Shown here piece by piece: positions 1 to 7,810 of a stretch of DNA of 64,000 nt. The notes under the pieces were generated by a model. It searched no databases. It was not told the DNA's origin and worked only from the letters and a program-made list of their open reading frames with translations. Within the stretch, counting starts at the first letter, position 1. Each line of letters starts with the position of its first letter. This DNA is from Ruegeria atlantica (GTDB lineage: Bacteria; Pseudomonadota; Alphaproteobacteria; Rhodobacterales; Rhodobacteraceae): assembly GCF_013032005.1 (NCBI RefSeq), contig NZ_WQBE01000002.1, forward strand, positions 62,001-126,000. The letters are read 5' to 3'. The translations under genes and the position numbers were made by a program.

Positions 1-84
1 AAGACCAACGGCCAGCGTGTATATCACACCGGTCCCCGGCAATAGCACCACAATTAGGGATGTCAGAAAAAACTCAAGCGACAT
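1..84 (-). CDS. LysE family amino-acid exporter, N-terminal fragment
   Basis: The reverse strand reads MSLEFFLTSLIVVLLPGT and continues GVIYTLAVGL to the window edge. The hydrophobic first helix with the PGxG turn is typical of LysE/RhtB inner-membrane exporters, which pump amino acids or homoserine-type compounds out of the cell. Only the first 28 residues are inside the window, so substrate cannot be judged. The ATG is preceded by a GGAGG ribosome-binding site. It lies 78 bp downstream of the DUF4399 gene on the same strand, and could be read from that gene's promoter or its own. Confidence 0.8.
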   Translation of the reverse strand, partial: MSLEFFLTSLIVVLLPGTGVIYTLAVGL

Positions 85-162
85 GCCGCCTCCAACTTGT
101 TCCGAGGCAGAGTTTCCGACAATCAAATTAATGTAAACCGTTTTAGCTGGCAGTTCTGGTGA

Positions 163-603
163 CTACTCCACCGTAATCGTAATCACCTCGGACACAATTG
201 GTGTTGCATGCGGCACGTGCCCTGCATCGCCCAACACCAGTTGCAGCGTGTGTTCACCGGGGGCAAGGTCCAGCGTCACTTCGGTCTGACCGCCACCAAA
301 ATGCAGGTGATTGTCGTCTGCGGGCAAACCATAGGCCAGCTCATCCGCGCCGTCTTCGCCCTCTCCTAGCGGTGGGCGGTCAATCAGCAAATGATGGTGA
401 CCGGTGTTTTCCTTCTCGGTCCCGGCCGGGGCCACGCCCATGCCGCTAAGACCAAAGACCACCGTCACAGGGGACTTGACGGTATCCCCGTCCGCCAGAT
501 TGACGAAATAAACCTTTGCTTCGGGGTTGGATGGCGTTTCTCCACCGGCCAACGCAAGGGTTGCGGACAGGCACAGGGCAGCAAGGGCGAAAAAGGCTTT
601 CAT
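163..603 (-). CDS. DUF4399 domain protein, exported
   Basis: The 146-residue product begins with a signal peptide (MKAFFALAALCLSATLALAG). The rest is one small beta-rich domain carrying the DUF4399 hallmarks: a VFGLSGMGVAPAG segment, a TGHHHLLID histidine cluster, HLHFGGGQTEV and PGEHTLQLVLGD. The histidine clusters suggest metal binding in the periplasm, but the molecular role of the family is not established. I place the start at the ATG at 603, not at the codon six residues upstream, because the signal peptide then begins normally and GGAGG lies just upstream. It diverges from the lysR gene across 228 bp. Confidence 0.85.
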   Translation of the reverse strand: MKAFFALAALCLSATLALAGGETPSNPEAKVYFVNLADGDTVKSPVTVVFGLSGMGVAPAGTEKENTGHHHLLIDRPPLGEGEDGADELAYGLPADDNHLHFGGGQTEVTLDLAPGEHTLQLVLGDAGHVPHATPIVSEVITITVE

Positions 604-698
604 GATCTCCTCCGTGGTCACAAATTTGCCATTCTCATCTTAGCATATTCGCGCCAATGCCCCTAAACCCTTTGTCTTTTTTGGGGTGTAGTCACCTT

Positions 699-722
699 GG
701 AAACTATTGTTTCCGCGTTTCC
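699..722. promoter_or_regulatory. Inverted repeat in DUF4399/lysR divergent region
   Basis: A perfect 6-4-6 inverted repeat, GGAAAC-TATT-GTTTCC (699-714), is followed by a third copy of GTTTCC at 717-722. It sits in the intergenic region between the divergent DUF4399 gene and the LysR regulator, where LysR proteins usually bind to autoregulate. Inference only: the site could be the operator of the adjacent regulator. Confidence 0.35.
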
Positions 723-831
723 CATCTGCAAACGATAGCAATTAAATCCCTGATATTATCCCATGTCTGCCCCGTTTCCGCCCAGATTGGGCGCCAAAGT
801 CAGGCAGAGACAAAACACCCGGGGAACGAGT

Positions 832-1743
832 ATGGACCGACTGACCGAAATGGAAGCCTTTGCCAATGTGGTGGATCAGGGTGGGTTCACCGATGCGGCC
901 AAGAAGATGGGTATTTCTAAATCTGCAGTATCAAAGCATGTATCAAGCCTAGAGGCACGGCTGGGCGCACGATTGCTGAACCGTACCACGCGTCGGGTAT
1001 CCCCGACCGAGATCGGGCTGGCCTATTACGACCGCGCGCGCCGCGTACTGAATGACGCGGGCGAAGCGGATGCGCTGGTCACCTCAATGCAATCGGCACC
1101 TTCTGGCCTGCTGCGAATCAGCGTGGCGACGGATTTCGGGGTGAACCATCTGTCGCCGGTGCTGTCGGACTTTTTGGCCGCGTACCCGGATATCACCGTG
1201 AATATGGTTCTGAACAACCGTTACGTGGAATTGATTTCCGAAGGCTTCGACGTCGCCGTACGCATTGGTGAGCTTGAGGACAGCACCCTGCGCGCACGTA
1301 AACTGACCGAAACCGTGAAACGAATGGTGGCCGCGCCCAGCTATATCGAGAAATTCGGTCGTCCGCAGAAAATCGACGATCTGAATGAACACAAGCTGCT
1401 GCATTATTCGAGCCAATCCTCGGGCAATGTCTGGAGGTTGACCGCACCGTCAGGTGAAAAAAGACAAGTGCGCACCGCCGGTTGGCTCAGCGTGAATGAC
1501 GGTCAGTCGCTGTTGAACGCGGCGATCTCGGGGCTGGGGATCGCATATCTGCCCAGCTACCTATATGCCGAGGCGCTGAAATCCGGCGAGGTACTGGATG
1601 CGATGCCGTCATTGCCCGATGAGGTGCAGGGTATCTATGCCGTCTATCCACCCGGCCGCTTCACGCAGCCCAAAGTACGCGCGTTCATCGATTTCCTGGT
1701 TCAGTCCTTTGCGGAAAAAGGCCTGATGGATTGGGTGGACTGA
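832..1743 (+). CDS. LysR family transcriptional regulator
   Basis: 303 residues, the normal LysR length. Residues 1-60 are the winged helix-turn-helix (MEAFANVVDQGGFTDAAKKM, then SKSAVSKHVSSLEARLGARL and NRTTRRVSPTEIG). The rest is the two-lobed effector domain (about 90-295) of the CrgA-like subgroup, with ISEGFDVAVRIGEL. I chose the ATG at 832 rather than an earlier in-frame codon at 763 because LysR proteins begin just before this helix. It is 24 bp upstream of a membrane methyltransferase gene on the same strand, so the two may be cotranscribed. The effector is unknown. Confidence 0.9.
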   Translation: MDRLTEMEAFANVVDQGGFTDAAKKMGISKSAVSKHVSSLEARLGARLLNRTTRRVSPTEIGLAYYDRARRVLNDAGEADALVTSMQSAPSGLLRISVATDFGVNHLSPVLSDFLAAYPDITVNMVLNNRYVELISEGFDVAVRIGELEDSTLRARKLTETVKRMVAAPSYIEKFGRPQKIDDLNEHKLLHYSSQSSGNVWRLTAPSGEKRQVRTAGWLSVNDGQSLLNAAISGLGIAYLPSYLYAEALKSGEVLDAMPSLPDEVQGIYAVYPPGRFTQPKVRAFIDFLVQSFAEKGLMDWVD

Positions 1744-1767
1744 CCCGATGCTCAACAGGCTGAACAA

Positions 1768-3093
1768 ATGAATACAGCTATTCAGACCGAGAATAGCACC
1801 GAGCACGCCGATGGCGACGCACGTCCTGCATCGTCAACAGGGTCAAAAACGCCCCCGGTTTCAGCCGTAAGCGAAATCACTGGCCTGATTGGCGTAGTCG
1901 GCCTTTTTGCAGCAACATTGGCAGCCGTCTATTTCGACACGCCGTTGTTGCAGTCCATTCAGTTGTTGTTGGCGGGTGCCGCGCTTCCGATGATTGTGTC
2001 GTCTATCCTGCTGGACAAGGCCCATTTGCGCGCCTCAACAGGATTGGATTATAGGCTCAGGAGGCACTCTTCAGATGTTGTCTCAATCACGGTAACAAAG
2101 ACCCTGGGCCTTGGAGCGACCTTTTTCGTCATCGCCATGGCCTACCAGACCATTCCGACCTACGACTCGTCGAAATACGAGCTGGTTCGCGCACTGACCC
2201 TTGCGTGGTTTCCTATAATTTGGATTCTGTCCCCAGCTTATATTGCCTTCACCACCCGCCACATGGTCGAGCCGCGCGACGAGCTTTGGCACTTTGGTAA
2301 GCTGATCACCCTGCAGCTTTCCGTCGTGGATTCTGAAAAGATTAAAGACCATTGCAGGACATGGCTGGTCAAAGGGTTTTTCCTGGCCTTCATGATCACC
2401 ATCCTACCGCAGATCGTCAGTTTCGTGACCAACGCGGATCTAGAGAGCTTTCTTGCCGACCCGGTGTCGCTCATCCTGCTCTTGATCCAGGTTTCCTTTC
2501 TTGTGGATGTGTGCATCGGGTCGATTGGCTATGTCTGCACGTTCCGGGTTCTCGATTCACATATTAGAACTGCGAACCCGTATCTGTCTGCCTGGGTCGC
2601 TGCGCTGGTGTGTTATCCCCCCTTCGCGTTGATGACCACTGGCGGCCCGCTCGACTATCGCGCAGGCACGCAATCATGGACGGATTGGCTGTCGGATCAG
2701 CCTGTGCTTTTGATTGTTTGGGGCGGCGTAATTCTGTTGCTTGCCATAATCTATGCCTGGGCAACCGCTGCGTTCGGGCTTCGTTTTTCGAACCTGACCC
2801 ATCGCGGGATTATCACGACCGGGCCGTTTCGCTATTCCAAGCATCCTGCCTATCTGTCCAAAAACATCATGTGGTGGATGCTTTACATGCCATTTCTTTC
2901 GGCCGTCGGACCAGCGGCCGCCCTTCAAAGCTGCATTTTGTTGTTGGGGGTGAATGCACTGTATTACGCGCGCGCTAAGACGGAAGAAAAGCATCTTATG
3001 ACCGACGAAGACTATCACGCCTATGCTGACTGGATCGCGGAGAATGGCCTGATTGCGCGCTTACGAAATCAACGTCGCAGTCAGAAACCCTGA
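1768..3093 (+). CDS. Polytopic membrane protein with isoprenylcysteine/phospholipid methyltransferase-like C-terminus
   Basis: 441 residues. The first ~45 residues are polar; then come several hydrophobic segments. The last ~130 residues resemble the ICMT/PEMT fold: RGIITTGPFRYSKHPAYLSK (the G-P-[YF]-R-x-x-[RK]-H-P SAM-binding signature), a hydrophobic helix pair, and a final EEKHLMTDEDYHAYADWI motif. Such enzymes methylate membrane-embedded substrates using SAM. The N-terminal ~300 residues of extra membrane domain are longer than in usual bacterial ICMT homologues (~150-220 residues). The substrate is unknown. The gene follows lysR and ends before a strong terminator at 3223. Confidence 0.75.
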   Translation: MNTAIQTENSTEHADGDARPASSTGSKTPPVSAVSEITGLIGVVGLFAATLAAVYFDTPLLQSIQLLLAGAALPMIVSSILLDKAHLRASTGLDYRLRRHSSDVVSITVTKTLGLGATFFVIAMAYQTIPTYDSSKYELVRALTLAWFPIIWILSPAYIAFTTRHMVEPRDELWHFGKLITLQLSVVDSEKIKDHCRTWLVKGFFLAFMITILPQIVSFVTNADLESFLADPVSLILLLIQVSFLVDVCIGSIGYVCTFRVLDSHIRTANPYLSAWVAALVCYPPFALMTTGGPLDYRAGTQSWTDWLSDQPVLLIVWGGVILLLAIIYAWATAAFGLRFSNLTHRGIITTGPFRYSKHPAYLSKNIMWWMLYMPFLSAVGPAAALQSCILLLGVNALYYARAKTEEKHLMTDEDYHAYADWIAENGLIARLRNQRRSQKP

Positions 3094-3222
3094 CGGTCAG
3101 AGCCAACCGAAGGCGATTGGTCGAAGAACAACCACAGATCGTCTTCGTTTTGTCGACAAATCGTCTCTTTTGCCAGTGATAGTGCAAGTAACAGGAAATA
3201 TCTCCCCGGTGAACCTCGACGG

Positions 3223-3250
3223 CCCGCGCATCAGCGCGGGTCTTTTTTTC
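3223..3250 (+). terminator. Rho-independent terminator after the methyltransferase gene
   Basis: A CCCGCGC / GCGCGGG stem (3223-3229 and 3234-3240) with a 4-base loop is followed by TCTTTTTTTC. It terminates plus-strand transcription from the lysR-methyltransferase unit and separates it from the convergent SDR gene. Confidence 0.85.
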
Positions 3251-3261
3251 TTGATTGTCTC

Positions 3262-3981
3262 TTAGAAACGCTCGACCCAAGGACGCAAGGTCAGCTCGTT
3301 ACTCCAGGCGGATCGGTGCTGATGTACCAAATGCATGTATTCCCGCGCGATGGCGTCCGGGTCCAACATGCTGTCGGGGTTGTCCGTGGCCTCAACCCGT
3401 TCCGGACGGGACGCATTGCGGATGCCGCCGTCGATATTGACCCACGCCACGTGGATGCCCTTGGGGTGCAACTCGCGCGCCATGGATTGCGCCAATCCGC
3501 GTTGTGCAAATTTGCCCATGGCAAAGGGTGCGGACAGCGGAAAGCCCTTGACCCCAGCCGAGGCACCGGTGAACAGAATCGTTCCGCGCCGGTTGTCCCG
3601 CATCGGCTGGTCCAGCATGCGGCGGGCAGCGGCCTGCCCTAATAAAAAGGCCCCGTGGGCCGTTACTTCAACCGCCTTGCGTACCGTTTCGGGGTCCAGA
3701 TCGGTGATGGGACCACGCTGCCGGGCCGAGGGGTTGTAACAGGCCACACGCAATTCACCCGGCAGATCGGCGACCAACGCCGCCACGCCCGTGGCATCCG
3801 TACCGTCCAGCTGATGAAGCGTCGCACCCGTTTCGGCAACCAGAGGTTCCAGTTTCGCGATATCGCGCGCGGTCAAGTGCAGCGCATATCCATCCCGAGC
3901 CAAGGCCCGCGCGAATGAGGCCGACAAGCCTGCCCCCGCGCCGATGATCAATGCCTGAGGGGTTTGTGTCTGATCGGCCAT
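3262..3981 (-). CDS. Short-chain dehydrogenase/reductase-like protein lacking the catalytic Tyr
   Basis: 239 residues with a Rossmann fold. The nucleotide-binding glycine motif is degenerate (GAGAGLSASFA instead of TGxxxGxG), the NNAG stretch is replaced by YNPSA (residues 82-86), Ser141 is present (FTGASAG), but the YxxxK catalytic motif reads F153-A-M-G-K157. A Phe in place of Tyr would be expected to prevent ordinary SDR catalysis. It may bind NAD(P) or a ligand without acting as a standard dehydrogenase. I start at the ATG at 3981 (MADQTQ), which fits SDR length. It lies 48 bp downstream of the OmpA-like gene and may be the last gene of that operon. Confidence 0.75.
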   Translation of the reverse strand: MADQTQTPQALIIGAGAGLSASFARALARDGYALHLTARDIAKLEPLVAETGATLHQLDGTDATGVAALVADLPGELRVACYNPSARQRGPITDLDPETVRKAVEVTAHGAFLLGQAAARRMLDQPMRDNRRGTILFTGASAGVKGFPLSAPFAMGKFAQRGLAQSMARELHPKGIHVAWVNIDGGIRNASRPERVEATDNPDSMLDPDAIAREYMHLVHQHRSAWSNELTLRPWVERF

Positions 3982-4029
3982 GGCAGGCTCCTTCACTCTT
4001 GGTCCTCTCACTGACCTAAGTCGGTGCGA

Positions 4030-4932
4030 TCAATTGACCAGCAATACGGCCTCAACCCGGCGATTCAGATCGCGCCCTTCGGCGGTTGCGTTTGACGTCA
4101 GCGGTGCCAGATACCCAATCCCCCGCGCCTCAAGCCGGTCGGCGGCAACCCCATGCGCCTCGATCAAACGGGTTCGCACCGCTTGCGCCCGACCCGTGCT
4201 AACCGAGATGTTAGCATCCAGCGCGCCGGTATCATCTGTGTGGCCCACCAACGCCAGCCGCGTACCCAGATTGTCGGCCAAATACCCGGCAATCAAATCC
4301 AGAGAGGCAAAGGGCCCGTCACCCAGCGTGATCTCACCGGTACGGAAATGCAGGTCGTCCAGAATCACATGCCCGTTCTGGGCCAATTCGCTCAGCAGGC
4401 CGTCCGAACCACTGACCGTTTCCTCAATCACCAGTGGCGGCGGAGCAGCGACACCAACCGGGGTGACACGGATCATCTGCACATAGCCGCTGGGCGGGTT
4501 GCGGCTGACCAGCAGGCTCAGTACCTCATCCCCGCGCGTGGCAGCCAAGAAGCGGTAATCCTGGATCGAGACATACATGTCGGGGGTCGGCACCACCTCG
4601 GTCCCGAAGCGGAAATCGAACCCGCCGCAGTTCCGAGCCTCGCATTCGAACAAGACCTCATAGCCCTGCGCGATGATCTGTTCACGCAATGGCGCCAACA
4701 ACTGCAACGTGGTGCTAGAGCCCGATTGCACACGCCATGTGATGCGCTCAACCTGCCCTTCGACGTGGCGCACGGGCAGGTTGCCATCGGCAAAGGGACC
4801 AGTTGGCAGATCGTAACTGTCCAAGGGGCTGACACGGTCGCTGAGCTGGCGCGCGCCGCTAGGCAGGGTCAGGTCTTGCGCGGCAAGCGGTCCGGCCAGC
4901 AACAACAGGATCAGTAAGGCAATTCGGGTCAT
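4030..4932 (-). CDS. OmpA family protein, exported
   Basis: 300 residues: signal peptide (MTRIALLILLLLAGPLAAQ), a ~150-residue N-terminal domain with two cysteines (FECEARNCGGFDFRFG) of no type I recognise, a short proline/valine linker, and a C-terminal OmpA/MotB-like peptidoglycan-binding domain (about 185-300) with ALVGHTDDTGALDANISVST and a final GRDLNRRVEAVLL. It likely tethers the outer membrane or a periplasmic complex to the cell wall. Its ATG overlaps the stop of the upstream AhpD-like gene by 4 bp. Confidence 0.85.
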   Translation of the reverse strand: MTRIALLILLLLAGPLAAQDLTLPSGARQLSDRVSPLDSYDLPTGPFADGNLPVRHVEGQVERITWRVQSGSSTTLQLLAPLREQIIAQGYEVLFECEARNCGGFDFRFGTEVVPTPDMYVSIQDYRFLAATRGDEVLSLLVSRNPPSGYVQMIRVTPVGVAAPPPLVIEETVSGSDGLLSELAQNGHVILDDLHFRTGEITLGDGPFASLDLIAGYLADNLGTRLALVGHTDDTGALDANISVSTGRAQAVRTRLIEAHGVAADRLEARGIGYLAPLTSNATAEGRDLNRRVEAVLLVN

Positions 4933-5501
4933 CGGGCCTGCGCGTGATATTCGTCATTCGGGGCCATGGCCGTAGCACTGGCAACCCGGTTCGACATGTT
5001 GAAAAATCCGGTGACATTGGCAAGATCCCAGATATCCCGGTCTGTCAGCCCGACATCCCGTAGGTGTTGGCGATCGGGCTCTTCGATCTCGGCGCTGGAA
5101 GTCGTCATTTTGGCGGCGAAATCCAGCAGCGCGCGCTGTCGCGGGTCCAATGGCGCCACACGGTAGTTCATCACCAGCATCTCACCCAGTTGTGGATCGC
5201 CCGACAATTGCCGCACCGCTGCGCCATGGGCCACAAGGCAGTAAAAGCACTTGTTGATCGCCGAAACGACCACGGCGATCATTTCCCGTTCCAGCTTGCT
5301 CAGCCCACTGTCGCCCAGCATCAGATCGTTATACGTCGCGGTAAATGCGTTCAGCTTGTCGATATCAAACGCATAGGCCCGCAGCACATTCGGTACAAAG
5401 CCCAGTTTTTCCACACAGATATCAAAATATTTCTGCGTCTCGGGCGGCAGCGGGTCCACCATCGGCAAATTCAGCGCGGTGGGCAAATTCTGGTCGGTCA
5501 C
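4929..5501 (-). CDS. AhpD-like peroxidase-related protein (carboxymuconolactone decarboxylase family)
   Basis: 190 residues, all-helical. The CFYC motif in INKCFYCLVAHGAAV is the CxxC...H redox centre of AhpD-like peroxidase-related enzymes, which reduce hydroperoxides. The length and the MVDPLPPETQKYFDICVEKLGFVPNVLRAYA opening region, described here only by its type, match that subfamily. I start at a GTG at 5501, because its GTGA overlaps the TGA of the GNAT gene and a GGAGA ribosome-binding site sits upstream; the longer frame upstream is only read-through of the GNAT gene. Translation is probably coupled to both neighbours. Confidence 0.85.
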   Translation of the reverse strand: MTDQNLPTALNLPMVDPLPPETQKYFDICVEKLGFVPNVLRAYAFDIDKLNAFTATYNDLMLGDSGLSKLEREMIAVVVSAINKCFYCLVAHGAAVRQLSGDPQLGEMLVMNYRVAPLDPRQRALLDFAAKMTTSSAEIEEPDRQHLRDVGLTDRDIWDLANVTGFFNMSNRVASATAMAPNDEYHAQAR

Positions 5502-6226
5502 GTCAGGCTCTCTCCTTGGGCAAGCTGACGGTAGTGGTATTCGCCGACAATCTCCATCCCAAGTGCGTGATAAAGCCCGTTGGCCGCAGCATTCGCCTTG
5601 GTGCAGATCACGCTGAGTGTTTCGGCACCGTTTTCCTGTGCCCAAAAGGCTGCCGCGCGCATCGCCCAGGCACCCAACCCGTGTCGCCGGTGCTGCGGCA
5701 GAACCTCAAGCGCGTGAACCATCGCAACACCGTTTTGTATCGCGACAAATACAGTACCGGCGGGCTGATCGTCGCGGCGCAGCAGTAGCCCGGTTTTCGG
5801 GCCCTTCGCCCGCTCCATCACCGCAACACGTGCCGGACCAATTCCACCCTGCGCCCAAATTTCGCGCATAATCGCAAGGGGTTCCGGTGTTGGAAAGACC
5901 ATCACGCGCGGGATCGGTGTATCGGTCAGGTGAATTGCCCGGCAGGCATAGATGTTAACCGGATCCAGAACCTCATACCCGCACGCGGCAAGCTGAGCAT
6001 CCAATGCCTCATCCCCCGGACGCAGACAGAACAGGCGCTTTTGCCCCATTGCCTGCATTGCAGCCTCGGCGGCGCTGATATCAGCTTCGGTCACCGGGCC
6101 CAGTGCACTGGCCGCTGACACCCGCGATCCGCCGCCCTGCCCTTGTCGCAGCTGAAACGGCCCCAGCCGTTCATAGCCCGCAGCGGGCCAGGTGCCGTCA
6201 ACGATGTCGGGCCAGTTGACGCTCAC
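5498..6226 (-). CDS. GNAT family N-acetyltransferase
   Basis: 242 residues. The C-terminal half carries the GNAT acetyl-CoA-binding motif (LEVLPQHRRHGLGAWAMRAA) and the following beta-bulge/helix (ANAAANGLYHALGMEIVGEY). The N-terminal half is more divergent and presumably determines the acceptor, which cannot be predicted. Both ends overlap neighbours: ATGA with the CinA-like gene upstream and GTGA with the AhpD-like gene downstream, so all four genes of this operon are likely translated in series. Confidence 0.85.
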   Translation of the reverse strand: MSVNWPDIVDGTWPAAGYERLGPFQLRQGQGGGSRVSAASALGPVTEADISAAEAAMQAMGQKRLFCLRPGDEALDAQLAACGYEVLDPVNIYACRAIHLTDTPIPRVMVFPTPEPLAIMREIWAQGGIGPARVAVMERAKGPKTGLLLRRDDQPAGTVFVAIQNGVAMVHALEVLPQHRRHGLGAWAMRAAAFWAQENGAETLSVICTKANAAANGLYHALGMEIVGEYHYRQLAQGESLT

Positions 6227-6945
6227 AGATCAAGCTCTTTCGCCAACCGGGTGACAGCCGCGTCGATCCGCGCCCCGTCTGTGCCGCGCACAACCACGTT
6301 CGCCCCAAACACGCCGTTGATCTGGTACGGGTAGCTGCCGATGGACAGGTCCGAGAAATCTTCAGCTAAGGCGGACAGCGGTCCCGCGATATCTCCCTCA
6401 CCACGTTCCACGCGCAGGGTTTGCGACAACAACGGGCTGCCACCGGTCAGGCCGGGCAACACGCTGGCAACCATCGCCTGAAACACCGAGGGCACCCCGG
6501 CCATCACATGCACGTTCTGAATGGTGAACCCCGGCGCGGTCGAAACCGGATTGTCGATCAGCGCCGCCCCGTCCGGAATGCGCGCCATACGCAGGCGGGC
6601 CGCGTTCAACTCCTGCCCGGATTTGTCATAGCGGGCCTGCAACAAAGCGCGCGCATCCTCGCGCACGTCGATAGGCGTGTCGAACGCACGGGCAATGCTG
6701 TCGGCGGTGATATCGTCATGGGTCGGGCCGATCCCACCGCTGGTAAAGACATTGTCATAGGCTTCCGACAACGCCTTGACCGCCGTTTCAATGGCGGATG
6801 CGTCGTCGCTGACAATGCGCACCTCTTTCAGATCGATGCCATGTTTGGTCAGTTCACCGGCGAGGTAATGCATATTCGCATCTCGGGTGCGGCCTGAAAG
6901 GATTTCATCCCCGATCACCAGCATTGCAGCGGTTGGATTGGCCAT
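6223..6945 (-). CDS. CinA-like molybdopterin-binding domain protein
   Basis: 240 residues formed by the MoaB/MogA-like (CinA N-terminal, COG1058) domain: VIGDEILSGRTRDANMHYLA, then FTSGGIGPTHDDITADSIA. Stand-alone proteins of this type lack the C-terminal nicotinamide-nucleotide amidase domain of full CinA. Reported activity for related proteins is hydrolysis of ADP-ribose-type nucleotides, but this is not certain here. The start is set at the ATG at 6945 (MANPTA). It is first in a four-gene overlapping operon and diverges from sfsA across 52 bp. Confidence 0.85.
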   Translation of the reverse strand: MANPTAAMLVIGDEILSGRTRDANMHYLAGELTKHGIDLKEVRIVSDDASAIETAVKALSEAYDNVFTSGGIGPTHDDITADSIARAFDTPIDVREDARALLQARYDKSGQELNAARLRMARIPDGAALIDNPVSTAPGFTIQNVHVMAGVPSVFQAMVASVLPGLTGGSPLLSQTLRVERGEGDIAGPLSALAEDFSDLSIGSYPYQINGVFGANVVVRGTDGARIDAAVTRLAKELDL

Positions 6946-6997
6946 GGCGCGTGCCTCCCTCTTGATCGACCTTTGGAGCAGGTATAGGCCCTGAGGC

Positions 6998-7705
6998 ATG
7001 AAATTTGAAACCCCCCTTGTCCCCGCCCGCCTGATCCGACGCTACAAACGCTTCCTGGCCGATTGCACGTTGGAGGACGGGCGCGAGGTGACCGCACACT
7101 GCGCCAATCCGGGCTCAATGATGGGTCTGGCGGAGCCGGGTGGGAAAATCTGGCTGGAGCCCAATGACGACCCGAAGAAGAAACTGAAATACGGCTGGCG
7201 TTTGGTCGATCATGAAAATGGACACTTTACCGGGGTCGACACCTCGGTTCCCAACAAAGCCCTGCGCGCGGCACTGGAAGCTGGTGAGATTCCGCAACTT
7301 GCGGCCTACAGGACCGTCCGCCCCGAGGTGAAATACGGCGAAAACAGCCGCATCGACTTTTTATTGACCCAACCGGGCCTGCCAGATGCCTATGTCGAGG
7401 TCAAAAGCGTCACCCTGTCTCGCCAACCGGGACTGGCCGAATTCCCGGACAGTGTCACCGCCCGCGGCACCAAGCATCTGGGCGAATTGGCGGAGATGGC
7501 GGCGCAGGGGCACCGCGCGATCATGCTGTATCTGGTGCAGCGCACCGATTGCGACCGGTTCGCGCTGGCCGCGGATATCGACCCAGCCTACGCGGCCGCG
7601 TTCGAGGTCGCGCAGGGGCAAGGGGTCGAGCGGCTGATTTACGGCACGCGCATTGCACCCACCGAAATCACGGTCGGCGAAAGGATTCGGGCGCAACCCG
7701 GATAA
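6998..7705 (+). CDS. sfsA: SfsA, sugar fermentation stimulation protein / nuclease
   Basis: 235 residues, full length for SfsA. Recognisable are the N-terminal OB-like region (KRFLADCTLEDGREVTAHCA, NPGSM), NRIDF-type motif (NSRIDFLL), and the PD-(D/E)XK nuclease-like core (YVEVKSVTL, then FPDSVTARGTKHLGEL, GHRAIMLYLVQR). The family is described as a DNA/RNA-binding nuclease; the physiological role outside enterobacteria is unclear. A 52-bp gap separates its start from the divergent cinA-like operon, so the two promoters must overlap. Confidence 0.92.
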   Translation: MKFETPLVPARLIRRYKRFLADCTLEDGREVTAHCANPGSMMGLAEPGGKIWLEPNDDPKKKLKYGWRLVDHENGHFTGVDTSVPNKALRAALEAGEIPQLAAYRTVRPEVKYGENSRIDFLLTQPGLPDAYVEVKSVTLSRQPGLAEFPDSVTARGTKHLGELAEMAAQGHRAIMLYLVQRTDCDRFALAADIDPAYAAAFEVAQGQGVERLIYGTRIAPTEITVGERIRAQPG

Positions 7706-7810
7706 GGCCGGATTTTATCTGTTGCGCCCGTTGCCATTTCCCGGTCCGCGCGTTTGACTATGCCCGGGTCACCCGCACCAACGATTTACCAACCAGTCAG
7801 GGGAACGCAC

